Below, one piece after another: positions 37,601-50,480 of a DNA stretch of 64,000 nt. The notes under the pieces are model-generated. The model made no database searches, was not told the DNA's origin, and was given only the letters and a program-made list of their open reading frames with translations. The first letter of the stretch is position 1. Each line of letters starts with the position of its first letter. A program made the translations under genes and the position numbers. This DNA comes from Tenebrio molitor (Eukaryota > Arthropoda > Insecta > Coleoptera > Tenebrionidae): assembly GCF_963966145.1 (NCBI RefSeq), contig NC_091046.1, positions 5,518,001-5,582,000 of the forward strand, in the 5' to 3' direction.

Positions 37601-39990
37601 TACAAATAATTTCAATGAAATCGAAAAAGGAGATTTGTAGACAAAATATTGCTCACTACTTTACAAATATCCACTATAGAAACATACAGTAAAAGTATAT
37701 ATCTCAGACTACATAGAATAATTTTTTCGAAGCAAATATACAGGGTGTAATAAAAATGGGCGGAAATATTTAAACACGTTTTTGGTTTTTTGAAAAACAT
37801 AAGGATACATGAACAAATGACATGGCAATTTAGACAACAAATTGTGGATGCGCCACTGTCTTGGTTTCATAGTACTTTTATTCAATTCAATATAATAATA
37901 ATTATTGTGGCATCAATGCTATTAGGAAGTGTCAACCCTGTCATTAGAGATCTGCAATAGAATATTAGTTGCTTGGTGCGGGTTGAAAAAGTTCTGTTGA
38001 TTTTCTCTCTTTTTTGCGTTTTTTTTTTGTCCCTTGTTTTATCTGTACTTTGTGTTGACCTGTCCTGTTGGTCAACTTCTTCAATAATGATAATAATCAT
38101 AAAATATAAAAATGCGTCCTCTGTACGAATTAAAAATTGTTTGAATTTTTTTATTACTAGGGAGGTAGCTCTTGCTTGCTGTTTTACGCGGCGAGCCCAC
38201 TACACCGCGGTATACTGCACACGAATTATCGTTACTGTGCAGCTCCCTCATGTCATATCATGATGAAACCAAGTGCACAACACAACCAACAATTCTCGCC
38301 TTCTGACCACCTTGATTTGAAGAAAATCTATTAATTAATTTTTGAGGTAGATTCAAACAAAGATCCAGACCGCCAATAAGTCAAGCAATTGGTAAAATAT
38401 CTTCCAGTTTTGCACTCCAATTTTATTTCACCGTACAGATCTCCATTTTCTAGAAATGTTTATTGCTCTAAAAGTTTAGCGTCGTTCCTTTAATTCCCGC
38501 TGAAATCCATCACCGTCTTCTTATTTTCATCTCGGGCAAAAACCGGAGCCCAGCCTGGGATTTTCCCACCGGTACCTGCATCTTACATCTGTAATCCCGC
38601 GATTATTAGTCCCACCATATATCACCGCGTCCCGTCGACAGAATCCGACGCAACTCGCACCGACCAGTCTCTTTAAAAAAGATCCGGAAAGAGATAAGTC
38701 CGATTATTGCAATATTAATGCCCCAATTGATGTTATCTCCGACGGGGTGGCAAGTGGCCAGATGTCCTCCGATCGCGATAGTGCACTTGCCGACACATCA
38801 CTTGCCCGATGCACTGTCGATATTCGGTTTAGTGCATGTTATGGTGTATGGAATTAGTGGTGTCGGGGGCGGTGCGACCATTCGACCGTAATCCGGTTAT
38901 TGCTACACAAGCGGTTTCGAATTTAAACAGCTCCGGTGCAAAATGCACTTTTGAATTATTATTGTCACCGGACGGAAGATACGCGCATAAATGCACTATA
39001 CAGTCGCATGCATATGCATGGTGCACAGTTTTATCGAGAGCTTTTGTCGCAGGCGACTAGATTTATGCGATTTCTCTCTTGCAAATTGTGCCGGACTATA
39101 AAGATTGTTTGGGACCGCTGGCGGGCAAAAATTACCCCCATTCGATTAGGTAATCTGATAATGAGATAAGCATCATAACATGTGTGGAGTGTTTTAGGGC
39201 GGGAGTGGCAATAATACGATGAATTAGATGGAAGCTCGGGGGGAAAGTGCTTCAGCAAGTGCCCTAATAAGTAACGACACCGCCTTAATTTGAATTTAAA
39301 TTACGAGTTCCCAGTTCTGTTTCCAGTTTAGGATAATTAAAAACTTCAAGGATATTTTTTATTGTCTTGAAGTTGGCGCAAGGGGCAAGCGGGCCGCGCA
39401 CACGATGAAAGTGTTGGAAGCTCGAAAAAACTTTTTTTCTCGGCAGGATTTGTTCAGGTCGTATCAAATAATTTGATTATTATGAGATTTTGTAGCCAGA
39501 ATTGCTCGTATTTGGTTGGTGTTTCAACAAATGTGGAGAATTGAAGGTGCGAAGTTGCCGTCGGTCGTTGCAGGAAAGCTTTGCCACGCTACTTTGGCAA
39601 CAGGATATTTGCGAATGATAAAACTGACTCAATACACTTTTAAACATTTATACTAATATCATTTTTTTTTATTGACAAATGGTTATTATTTCCCTGTCCT
39701 GGATTATTTACAAATGATGCAAATATTTGTTGTGAGAACACGTTTTTAATTTGTTTGCACAAGCAACCGGCTACATTTTTAACTAATTTTAAACAGGAAA
39801 AAATTAACTACATACCAAGGAATTTTAAAAAATTAGAGTTGTGATGAAAGCTCTTTAGGCTTTTGCTATCATCTAGTGATTACTGTAATCCACGTAATTT
39901 CTGAAAATAAGTATCTATTTTTTTTAGACAATTTTTCTTATAAATTTATAATCAACTAATCAAACGATGTAAAAAATATTTTTTTTGCAT

Positions 39991-40092
39991 ATCGTAATGA
40001 AAGTGGCACTTTTGTACGCACAAAATCGTACTAAAAGTAGCATTTTTTTACACGAAAAATCGTAGTGAAAGTAGTACATTTTTGCATCAGTT
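39991..40092 (+). repeat. 34-bp tandem repeat, three copies
   Basis: Units start at 39991, 40025 and 40059 with ATCGTAATGAAAGTGGCACT, ATCGTACTAAAAGTAGCATT and ATCGTAGTGAAAGTAGTACA. The 34-bp period is exact despite substitutions. A short palindrome, TTAACTCGGGCTACGCCCTC then GTTAA, lies about 130 bp downstream (near 40217). Confidence 0.85.
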
Positions 40093-40505
40093 TATTCCAC
40101 CTCCTTGAAAATGATTGTCAATCGTTTTAGACCAAATTTCTCAACTTTTTTCGATATGCAAAAAAATAGTGTGTACAACACGTTATAAAACTCTCTTTTT
40201 TTCACTTATTTGCTTAATTAACTCGGGCTACGCCCTCGTTAATCAATCTCCAAATTCGTGAAAAAAAGTATGACTTTCATAACTAGTTGTACAAATAACT
40301 ATTCGGTGATTCTTTATTGTACCTAAGTTAAAATGCGTACAATAATTATTATGTGCAATAAAATTAGTCAAATTGAAAGACGTGAAAGAGTTATTTGCAA
40401 TGAAAAAATTTGAAACAAAAGTGTAAATAATTGTAACGAAGATCAAATGAAAAAAAAATATATTTAAAAGTTATAAAACTGAAACTTTAAATAAATTTTA
40501 ATTGA

Positions 40506-40754
40506 TTTGCCTTTGTACAATTACAATTTTTATGCTGTTTTTATAAATTAAGTCCTGCAGGACACATTTGTCCTGATAAAAATTTGACACTTTCCGAAGA
40601 GGAGCTCCAATTAGAAAAAATTACTAAAATGCTTGTTTATACGTGGATAAGAAGAATGAAGAAAACTTTTGAAGACACTGGTCAAGGATTACCTTGTAGA
40701 AAGCCATTTAGTACCTCGATTGAAGCCTTACAGAAAAGTAATGGACCATTATAA
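40506..40754 (+). CDS. Unidentified coding-like block (possible exon or retrocopy)
   Basis: An 82-codon plus-strand frame opens after a stop at 40503 and ends at TAA 40752-40754. From about 40554 the composition is protein-like in otherwise extremely AT-rich DNA. It includes CPDKNLTLSEEELQLEKITK, MLVYTWIRRMKKTFEDTGQG and LPCRKPFSTSIEALQKSNGP. A candidate acceptor, TCCTGCAG, precedes GACACATTTG at 40561, and AATAAA follows the stop within about 20 bp. There is no start codon near the beginning, so if real it is a terminal exon of a plus-strand gene nested in sv, or a truncated processed copy of a gene located elsewhere. I do not recognise the family. It could also be a chance frame. Confidence 0.3.
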   Translation, partial: FAFVQLQFLCCFYKLSPAGHICPDKNLTLSEEELQLEKITKMLVYTWIRRMKKTFEDTGQGLPCRKPFSTSIEALQKSNGPL

Positions 40755-41667
40755 AAAATAAATACATATTTTTGCAAAATTAATGAAATAAATTAGTACA
40801 CGTTTTGTGACCAATGAGCCAAATAATTAAAAGATGAAGCAATAAAATATTAACAATTGCTGAATATTTACATTAAGAATTTTGCTTTTAAAACTGACTC
40901 AAAATTGCTCAAAATTGATTCAAAAATCTCAGAAAGCAAATGATGTTAAATATTGTTCCTTATTTTTGTTTTCTCTGTTTCGTTACGTTTATTTAGATAT
41001 GGATTTTTTGTTAAGATTAAATTAAGAGGTGAATCAAAGACAATGTTGTGAGATTTTCTTTATTCGAAGAATAAAGTCTAGGGGGAATTTTTTTTAAATT
41101 TCTTGGTAAAAATTTTGCTTGCATTTATTAGTTAAAATGAAATGTAACATCATTCCTTTACTAAGATATATAAAAAAAAATAGAATGACATTAATAAATG
41201 AGCTGCAGAATTTGTAATGTCGGATAATGTCAGATTAGGTTCAAAGGTGAAAAAATATGAAATATATAAAACTTTGTTAGATTTGCTCTTTTTGAATAAA
41301 TAAATAAAACAAAGATTTTCCAATTTATTATTAAGAGATTGATCTTTCTTATCATTATCAGAACTTAGCATAAAAAAAATCAGAATGACATTTTTATCTG
41401 ATCTGCAGAGAAAATCATTTTGAAAAAGTGCAATTATTTTTCTTTTATCTTTATACCTATTTTCCCAACATTTGTTTTGTTTAATTTAGGTCAAGCTGTC
41501 TATTCAATTAATACAAACTGATTTGAACAGTACTTTTATTTTGTTGTTAATTTTCTACAAAATTTTCACACAAAAATATTTAGAATAAGATTTGTAGCGA
41601 CGCGTTTAATTTTCCCAAATCTTGAAAAAATAATTAACATTTAAGGCATTTTGTACTCAAACGAATC

Positions 41668-41748
41668 AGGCCCTCTGCTTCGCCTCGAGCCTGAAACCTA
41701 GTTTTAGCGCTGGAAAATACACCTACCGTACTCTAATGTAAATAACTA
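41668..41748 (-). repeat. Dispersed repeat, copy 2
   Basis: Reverse-oriented match to 30761-30840: TTCGCCTCGAGCCTGAAACC, TAGTTTTAGCGCTGGAAAAT and CTACCGTACTCTAATGTAAA. Confidence 0.85.
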
Positions 41749-42707
41749 TGTAGTCCAGTAATAAAGGAATTTTTAAAATAAGGAAACTGGCTGAACAGAG
41801 TACCTTTCTATTTCAGTGATTAAGGATTTTCTACAATGTAGCAAATAACAAATGTTCCTAAAATAAAATTCTTATTGAAAATACGCTATTCTGGTGGTAT
41901 TTTAAAATGAAATTTTAATCACGACCACTTTTTCAGTAAGTTGTAAAAATGTTTGTTTAATAATTCAGATTTTGTGCACTTGTTTGAATTTCAAAAAATG
42001 TTTCCAAAGATTCAGTAAAATCTGCACACTCCACACTAATTTTTTGATGAATTTTATTAACCGATTTTGTCAGAAGAATCATTCAGCGGCTCAAAAAAGA
42101 CATTTTAGTATTTACTTGAGGGAAGTTTGCTTGTTCGGAAACGGTTTATTTTTAGCAAATCAAATGTTGAATTATTGTTTTTGGTAGGTCGGTCTGTGTG
42201 GACATTAGTCTCGTTGAACTCCTCCGAGCGATGTGAGTGAAAAAGGTGTGAAAGATTTATAGAAATGCTAAAATTCCTCGATTCCGTAGCCATCTGCCGT
42301 GTGACAAACCGAGCGATAAATCGTTTTTAAAACTCGTTTAAAATACGACCTGAATAGAAAACTAGTCAATTGTCCACCTATTATTGTACCTGAAACTTTT
42401 GTAAGTTATGAAGTGACTGTTCACTTGTAAAGGTACCTCCCCACTCGAGGAATATTTACAACTTAGCCCGAGTCCGCGAAAATTTATGTTCGTGAATGAA
42501 TGAAACGTCCAAGAAGTGGAACATAATGGACCTGGATCACTCTATCAGAAAATGTGTGGCCATCCGAGCAAATAATTTCAGGAATGCCACCGCGACAAAA
42601 ACACAATGGCCCGATATTAATTCCCCAAATAATCGCGACTTATCACGATCTAATCGCTCTTTCAGCAACGGTCCTGCGGTCGCCAAATAAAAATTCCCCT
42701 TTCTTAC

Positions 42708-42762
42708 AAGTGTAATATTCCATCATGTTCTGATTGTAACGGTAGGCCGTGGTGAGATCCAT
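42708..42762 (-). CDS. sv: Candidate first coding exon of shaven (Pax2/5/8)
   Basis: This short exon would encode the N-terminus, MDLTTAYRYNQNMMEYYT, plus the first base of codon 19. The ATG at 42762 sits in a good initiation context (GCGGCC before ATGG). The frame ends at a strong donor, T|GTAAGA, with GT at 42707-42706. The leftover single base matches the paired-domain exon at 29246, which begins with two bases of a split codon. Vertebrate PAX2/5/8 genes also start with a short first exon of about 15-25 residues just before the paired domain, and PAX5 begins with MDL. One oddity is that the junction codon becomes TGT (Cys) where PAX2/5 proteins have Gly before HGGVNQLGG. The frame stays open upstream to another ATG at about 42891, so a longer N-terminus is possible. 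Another first exon cannot be excluded; the assignment rests on phase, splice site and position, not on transcript evidence. Confidence 0.5.
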
Positions 42763-43290
42763 GGCCGCCCCTGTTGTTCGCAATGACAGAAGAGACGCCG
42801 CTAGACTTGATGTATCCAGTTTGGAGGGATCACTGTTTTTGCACAGACACTGTGTATACCACGAACTGAAAATTTTCTCAATGCGACACACCGGACCGGA
42901 TTTTTTTCAACTTGATCCTGGCCGTGCTGCTGGCGCGGAAAGCGTGTGCGGACATGTTCGGATTTGAAATTTTCGAAAAATAACTTACGCGGATGACTAG
43001 ATTAGAGGCGTCGGGAGCCGTCGGGATGATGGCAGACGCTGAGGCCGGACGCGAGCGCGTTGTAAACAGGACTAGTGAGTCAGATAAGCGGGTCCTGTCA
43101 GTCTGGAGGCGGAGTCAGGATTGTCACAGCGGTTGGAAAGCTAACTTGGATGTGATAGAATCGCAGATACCTATAGGGTAGTCGCCCCGAAAGGTGGCTC
43201 GAGGGGTCTTCACAGGGTGGCGGCGATGTCACTCCCTGCACGCACTAATGTGACACCTTCGGAAGGACCGTTCTCGCGGACCAGGTGCGA
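42763..43290 (-). promoter_or_regulatory. sv: Possible 5' UTR / promoter region upstream of shaven
   Basis: Immediately upstream of the candidate start codon the sequence becomes unusually GC- and CpG-rich (especially 42.96-43.29 kb), then falls sharply into very AT-rich DNA beyond 43.3 kb. This would fit a 5' UTR and promoter on the minus strand, but I see no decisive TATA box or initiator, and an additional noncoding exon further upstream is possible. The call depends on the first-exon assignment. Confidence 0.3.
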
Positions 43291-43477
43291 GCACCCAAGA
43301 CAAAGTAAAATAAAATATTATTATTTGTTTACAACAACAATACAGTAACATAATTGTTTTTATTGTTTAAACAATAGTTTGCAAATAATTCAAACATTAG
43401 AATTATGTGATAAAAGATTTTTTTGTATTTGTAAAAGTTTTTTAGAAATTATTATTTACATATATTCGAGATAAATT

Positions 43478-44275
43478 GTATAACGGATGATTCAAAAAAC
43501 AGTTTTTCAAAATTTTGTTTCTATAATTTTTAAAGTGCATAAATAAATAATTTTTAATGCCATACGTAGTAGTAAAGAAATAAATTTAGATTCTATGTTA
43601 TAGGTACCTGGTGGCTCAAACAGTTTTTGCAATAAAAGTAGATATGTATTATCATTTTAATATTAAAGTATTGTGCTAGAACTAATAACTTTTTCAATAA
43701 TAAAATAATATATTCGAGATGATAATATGCATACTGAGCTAGTAAAGAAACTTTTTTCCTTAATATTTAAAGAAGTTGTTACATTATAAAATATCAGTTT
43801 TGGTATAATACTGCATTAAGTATACAGTACCTATATAGCTGAAAAAAATTCAGTTTAAAGAAACACCCTGTATAAATTTATTTTTCAAAACATCAGACAA
43901 CAGAAAGTGGAATACGTTTTTAAAAACTAGTTTGGTGGCAAAAAGTATCACAATATGTTACTGGATGAAATGACGTGTTATAACAGGTGGTTCAAAAAAT
44001 TATTTTGTTTTGTTAAATTATTAACAGCAGCAATTAAACTTGTTTTTAGAGTAATAAGTGAAAGAATTCTGAATTTGCCTAATGTGACCCCAAGATTGTT
44101 AAATTCCTTATTGTTTTCAATGTAACACACTGTATAATTTTTTTAATGTTTTTTACTTTTTAGACATAATTTTCCTTGTATCCAGTTTTGAACAAATTCT
44201 CAAAATTGTTTTTATTGTAAAATTCACAGACAAGACCTGTCACATGTAAAGTTTTGGAGCCACCCCGTATAATCC
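43478..44275. repeat. Element-end remnants (GGTGGTTCAAAAA motif)
   Basis: Related motifs occur in the same direction at about 43484 (CGGATGATTCAAAAAACAGT), 43608 (CTGGTGGCTCAAACAGTTTT) and 43984 (CAGGTGGTTCAAAAAATTAT). An inverted one lies at about 44250 (GGAGCCACCCCGTATAATCC). CACCCTGTATAA and CACACTGTATAA words also occur at about 43865 and 44128. This looks like a nest of degraded inverted-repeat elements; individual boundaries cannot be set. Confidence 0.5.
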
Positions 44276-46689
44276 GTCATTATTTTACGACGAGGATTTT
44301 TAAATAAAATTTGTTGTGGTTTAGAATGTGAAATTTACTATTTTACAATTTTAAAAATTTGATGCAATTTACATTTGCAGTGGAAATCAAAGTCCGGCGC
44401 CTCCGGGCGGCCGCTGTGCCGCTCCGTCGCGACCGTGCTCGGCAGCGCGAACAGTAGATTTTTCCGGCATTGCTTCGGCTAACCTAATCTGAGGTCTACA
44501 TTAGGGTCGGTCGGACGCATTAAGGGTGAAATGAAGGCGCCTGCGTCCAGCGGCCCACCCCTCACCCATCATTGGTAGATCGGATGTAGAGAAGAGACGC
44601 CTGCGCCACGGCGTGAATTTAATTTTAGCCGAGTTTGTTCTGATCTTTGGTCTCACTTGTGTAAAAGCCGTCGGAACGGCAGTGTGCGGCTGATTAAAAA
44701 ACAGAGGGAAAGGACCCGCGCGACCCTTGTTTCGGGGATGCTGCGCTCATGTAAACACGGACTTCGTTTGCAATGCAAATTTTTTTAGAGGTCGTATTTT
44801 TGCATGGACGCCAGGTTTCACTCTAGACGTCACTCATGGTATTCAAATTGGGGAAGTGAGGGCAAAAATGTAATTAGGAAGCGGGGCCAGGGGGCGGGCT
44901 CTTAAGGAGCTGGACAATAAAATTATACGGTTATTAAATTTTTACCCGGGTCCTAAAGGATTATATAGGCAATAGGAAGACCATGATTTATTATTTCTTT
45001 TGCAAGGAGACTTTACACAGATTTTATTTTGGCGGAAGCTTTGGAAAAAAATAAAGAATTCTGGTGATTTTGAAACATTTTTAGAACCAAGAATTTCGTT
45101 AATTAAAATTTTTAAGTACACCCTTCCATCTACATATTTAGAAAATCTTTTCTTTTTACATTCTTTAAAAAGACATATTTCAGTGAAATTAACAAACCAA
45201 AATTATCTAAAATTTTATTTGTTCACTGTAATTACAAAGGGAAGTGAACACAACTAGAGAATCACTGAAATTTAAAATTCGGCCGGAAACGACGTCAACT
45301 CCTTTCTTCCTTTGACAAACGAAATAATTTATATTAATTTTATGAATTGAAGTAAATTACTTTTGGACATAAAAAAATGAAAAAGAAATGAAATGTTCTC
45401 TAAAAATAACTCTCACAATACCCACCTGTATGGAGTACCTTAATGAGAATTTATTCATGAAAATTACTCTATTTTATGTATACATAGCACGCATAGTTCT
45501 GTAATTACTACCGGAAATTAAAATTACCATTAAACTGCTGCTTATACTTTATAATTATAATTGGAATAACTGACGAATATTAGGATCGTATAATATACAG
45601 GGCGTATACAAAACAATTCAGATTTTAACGAGTCTCGCTTCCTCTTCGAATATTTTAACAGCCAATGAATAATTTGACTGAAAAAATTTGATCGTCACGG
45701 ACAGATAACGAGAAGATTTTTTGTTCTGTGAAATTTTCTCTTTTCTAGAAATATTTCAATGAAAAGAGTTTCTTGTCTTCCTAATACGGTTTCGATTTCC
45801 ACCAGAAATTAGCTTTCCCGCTCCGGAGCAACCCTCGTTGTAATAAGAAGTGCAAACGCGGCAGTTCTGCGTGAATATTTAACTACCTGAAAGCTAAATC
45901 CGCACAGGCTTGTGGTATTTCAGATTATGTATGCATACATTACATAAAGTGAGCTTTGCTTTGATCTCCACAAAGGATAAAATAACATCACGCTAGGGAT
46001 ACCGATCCTTTTATTAGGGGTTGCGGCGCACCGCCAAATTTCACTTTCGCAAAAAATCCCGCATGCTTTTGCTTTGTCCCGACACCTCTAATCATCACGC
46101 CATTTATCGATAATTATTTCAGCCGTAAATCACTCCACTGCAACATCGCCGAGATCAACAAACGACATAATTAATCACTTTCGTTTTCTACCGACTGTCA
46201 CATGCGAACACCTTTGCAAGAAACGAGCCATCAAACTGACCATGAATGGGTAATCTTCACGAGTGACTGGACGGCCCCTCCATGAATGAAGGGTTTCTGG
46301 AGAAAAAATGTGTGTATGCAGCGCCGGAATCGGATTACCCACGATTCCGGTGAGGTGGTGTCAGTTTCTGGGTCTCTGCGTTGTCTTCTGTAATGAAGAT
46401 GTGAGGAGGAAATCGGGGAGAAGAATGGAATTATGCAGACCAGTTGCGCCGGAGAATGGAAAGGGTATCGGTGACTGGGGTCTTGTAGGTGCGTGGACTT
46501 ATGGCCCGCGGAGGACTCCCATAAGTAATGGAAACCACTGAAATCAATAGCCGGGTATCGAATAATGGGAATTTATCGAACCAGACGAATTTCTCTTGAG
46601 CTGGATCGATACTAGCAGTCTAAAGTTGATTTGGTCAAAGGGCAAAAAGGGGAGTAAAAAATTGAAATAAATTTAAAATAGTTATTTGT

Positions 46690-46790
46690 GTGTCGAGGCC
46701 AAAAAGTGCATCTTTTTCGGCCGAGTCTGAGTTTTCTGGCCGAGGCGCAGCCGAGGCTTGCAAAACAGGCGAGGGCAAAGGCACATTAAA
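46690..46790 (+). repeat. GCCGAGGC-rich short repeat, copy 2
   Basis: See the 6366-6450 copy: shared GCCGAGGC words flanking a small self-complementary core and a following AGGCTT. An AT-rich tract with (TTTA)n follows at 46846-46864. Confidence 0.45.
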
Positions 46791-49559
46791 TTGTTAGGCG
46801 ACCGCACGAACTAGAAAGCAAAAGACATCATTGCAAAAATTACAAATTTATTTATTTATTTATTAATACATACCAACAATTTTTTTATAGTAATATAATA
46901 TTTGTTATCAGCTAACCAACAAAACAATTATTTATGTACATAATTTATGGTGACAGGACAATTATCGGTTTTGTCGGTTTCGTTGCTAACTTATTAAACA
47001 GAAAACAGAGGGCGCCACGGTCAGCGTCCCAAAAAGTCCGTCCGAAAAAGAGTTACTTTTCGCCCGCTTGTGAGTTTTAATTAAAAGCCCTTAAAAAAGT
47101 GTTATTCTTCTTGGTTTTGATTCTGTCTTTCAGATGTGGGACATGCTATTTGAAAAAAAATGTTAAAATAAAATCCTGAAGCTCTCGTTAGCGATAAAAT
47201 TTGAAGCATTCATAATAAAATAATTTTTTAACGTCAAACTTTGATATCGCATCGAAGAAATAGAAATTTGAAATGAAGATAGAAAAAATGAAGAATCTCG
47301 GCGACTTGTGACACATTCTCGAGTCCCCGGAAAAAATTAATCCGAGCCACCTCAGCGACCTCCTCCGGTGTCAGCGCTCGTGTGCACCGTTGCGAATTTA
47401 GCAAAAACCTCCAACCACAAAGAAATTAATGAAAATACCGAGATGTCCTAGGTTTGGCGACAAACCGCGATCGCGAAAAATGTGATTATCTTCTTTGGAA
47501 GCAATCACCGACCAACAAATAAAAATCGCGAAATGCGACGTTTGTGCAGACTGGCGCGAAGATCAATATGGATAAAGCTTTGACATTTCATTAAAGGGCA
47601 CCTTTTAAATTATGACTGAAATAGACTTCAAGCATAACAAAACACGATTACAACCCCGTCGATTTATCGCGTTGCAATTTTTCCCGGAGTTTGTTTAGGT
47701 GCGCCTTTCGGGCGAGTGCACTTTTGTAATTTCCCTTAAAAAAGGAAAAACCTCAAAATGACGACGATAAATCTGCCTGAAAAATGATACTAATTTATTT
47801 GGCAATTCCAGAGAAAAACTCCCCACCTCCAGCCACCCTCAAGCATCTGCATTAAGGACTCCTATTTTATATACAGCTTAGGCTCACTAGGAGTTACTTT
47901 GTAAAAGGGAAAGTCGACGCGAATACACAATTTATTACATGGTAAATTTATTCTGCGAGCTGAAACTGAAGAATGCGCCTGCACGACGCGATTTCCTCAA
48001 AGATAATAAATTAATTAAAATATTTACAGGATTGTTGAAAACACACATTCCTCTCGCGGTCCCAATATTATCGCAATCAGTTAATGTATTTTTCTTCGGT
48101 GAATTATTTAGTTAATGAATGAGGACGCATGTCGTACGCCTGGATGGCTCCCGTCATTACATTACTAATGTGTACTTTCGACTCGGTAAAATTACAAAAT
48201 TCGATTTGTTTATCGACTGGTACGCACCAAATGACCCCCGGTTAGGCCTGATTCGCACCAAACAAACGAATTAATAATCGTTAAGGGTTCGGCGACAGCT
48301 TGGGCATGTTAGTCTATGCAAATAGGGCGGATCAGGATCGGCTAATTCCCGAAGGAGGCGCAGTGATCACGGGACAAATTCACTTCAAAATGTCGACTGA
48401 CAAACCCATTAATCACCACTATGCGCGCTGCACTGGCTTTTCATTATGCAATCTCATTATTAAACAGTTGGCATTATTTTCAGAACGGAATTGGTCGCTT
48501 GTTGGCACTACTGGAGTCGGGAGACTGGACGATTTATGTTGCTGTCATCGCCGTACGGATTAAACGAATGTCGGGTCGGCAACGGTTGCACTCAGGTCAC
48601 CGTTAAGTTTATTTTTTAATTGGGAAATTTTTGATGAAGCTGTTTACAACTCGGAATTGTCGATTTAAATTCATGAAATTATAATCACTGGGAGCTTTCG
48701 TGCTGCGACCTGTCAACCTCTAACTGATAGCGTTTTGCATACCAACTGGATCTTGTCCAAGGAACGTACTGAATAAATCATCCACTGTGTCTCTTCAAAC
48801 TGGCTCAACTGACTCAATTTTAGTGAAGTTTATTTAATGCAAATAACATTTTAATAACTAAAACACAACACGTATAATTAGATTTACACTTTGTACGCTT
48901 AGTGTGACGACGGGCACAGATTTAATATTGCTGATCGCAGGATTATTATTAAACTTTAATTAGAAACAAACTGCTTTATTTCACAAAGTTTAGGTGTTCT
49001 CTGTCTCAATTTGGCGAACATTAAACTCGCGACAAATATTTGTACTGGTTCTAGTTTAGTTCTAATTAAAAGATGAGTTTAAGAGGGACATTTTACAGCA
49101 TGCGATTAGTTCCCAGTGCACTTTAAATTTAATTTAATGGTAATTTGTAGAGATGTCGGTTAATTTTAGCTTTGGGTTAAATACTTAATTAGATTCGATG
49201 CAGTGCAGATAAAACGATTAGATCTCGTATTCATTCAGGGTTTGAATTAAAAAAATTAAAGTAAAGTAACAATTAATTAAGAGTGTGGCTGTGTTATAAA
49301 TTGTAACGAATTAATTAAGACTTTTAGTTGAACCAGATATTAAAGAAATATTGTCATGGTGTAAAATAAGTTAAAAATAATTAATTATTCTTGGTACTAT
49401 CAAATCAAAACCAAATTAATTTTTCTTCTTGAATAGCTAATTCAAAAAAGATTGTGTCTTGGCAAAAATATTTATTTCAAAATTAGTAATAATAATGCTT
49501 TATTTGCCATACGGGGTTTCAGATTCCTGATTACAGTTATTTTTAAACTAAAAATAACA

Positions 49560-50480
49560 ATTCCAAGAAAAAAACATTTGTCTTTGTATCCTCCACTCCT
49601 TTCTTTTTCCATGCTGTCCCTTCTATTCTTTATCTCTTTCATCCATCCTATCTCCCTTCCGTCTTCATTCATACACCTCTCATACTTCCTGTTGTATCAG
49701 GATTCTTTGATTCTTTTCCTTCTTTCTTGCTTGTCTGTGTCTTTGCCCCTTTCACTCAGCTCTACATTCATCCATCTTCCTTTTGTTCTCAATTTTTCCA
49801 CTTCTTCACTGAAATACCTGTTTCTCTGATAGTATTTCTCTCTCTCTCCTTCTTCTCCGTGTTTTTCTCTCTATTTTGTCTTCAAACTTTGCCGCTCTCT
49901 TTCCCGCTTTCACTCTCATCCTATTCCTCTCACACTCTTCCTGCCGTTTCTCTGTCCCTTCTCAAATATTTTTCTTGTACTTTCTGTACCTCTTCTTGTT
50001 CTTTCCATCCCCAGAGCTCTGCCCCGTACATCAATATACCCTCTATCATGCTCTAGAACATCATCATTCTCCTCCTGAAATCATCTCCCCACTTTTTTTC
50101 TCCTTACTATCTCTCTGATGTGTGCCTTATTCGTGGCTTTTTCATTGAATGTGTAACTCGTTTACTTGTTCTATTTTCCTTCCTTCCCAGTTCCACTTTT
50201 TCTCTTCATTATTCCTCTTTCTCTTGTTGAACACCATCATTTTCGTCTTTTCAACATTCACTTCCAGCTTTTTCTTTCTCACATACTTTCCCAGGTTCTT
50301 CATCGTTTCTTTCATTTCTCTTTCGCTCTTTGCCACATCGTTCGCAAACGCCATATATCGTAAATAGCAGGGGGCTAAGTGAGCAGCCCTGTCTCACTCT
50401 CTTTGTCGTCTCAAACCATTCACCTTCTTTCTCTTCCACCTTCACTTTGCTTACTCCTCTCTCTCTTTCTCATACACCCA
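49560..50480 (-). pseudogene. Decayed non-LTR retrotransposon (reverse transcriptase fragment)
   Basis: On the minus strand the frame starting near 50445 carries WFETTKRVRQGCSLSPLLFT, the conserved LINE reverse-transcriptase block VRQGxxLSPLLF. It then passes, by frameshift and internal deletion, into FANDVAKSEREMKE and LEVNVEKTKMMVFNKRKR. FAND stands where active enzymes have (F/Y)ADD, so one catalytic Asp is Asn. Downstream, shifted frames keep pieces typical of the region after the RT domain, such as GREIGWMKEIKNRRDSMEK at about 49.6 kb. Multiple frameshifts and stops make it non-functional. The strong purine bias of its sense strand explains the pyrimidine-rich plus strand. Confidence 0.85.

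Noticed and set aside
37739..38280. Possible inverted-repeat element starting TACAGGGTGTAATAAAAATG
   Set aside because: Only a short internal inverted word (TTGGTTTCAT / ATGAAACCAA) was found and no matching right terminus, so boundaries cannot be supported.
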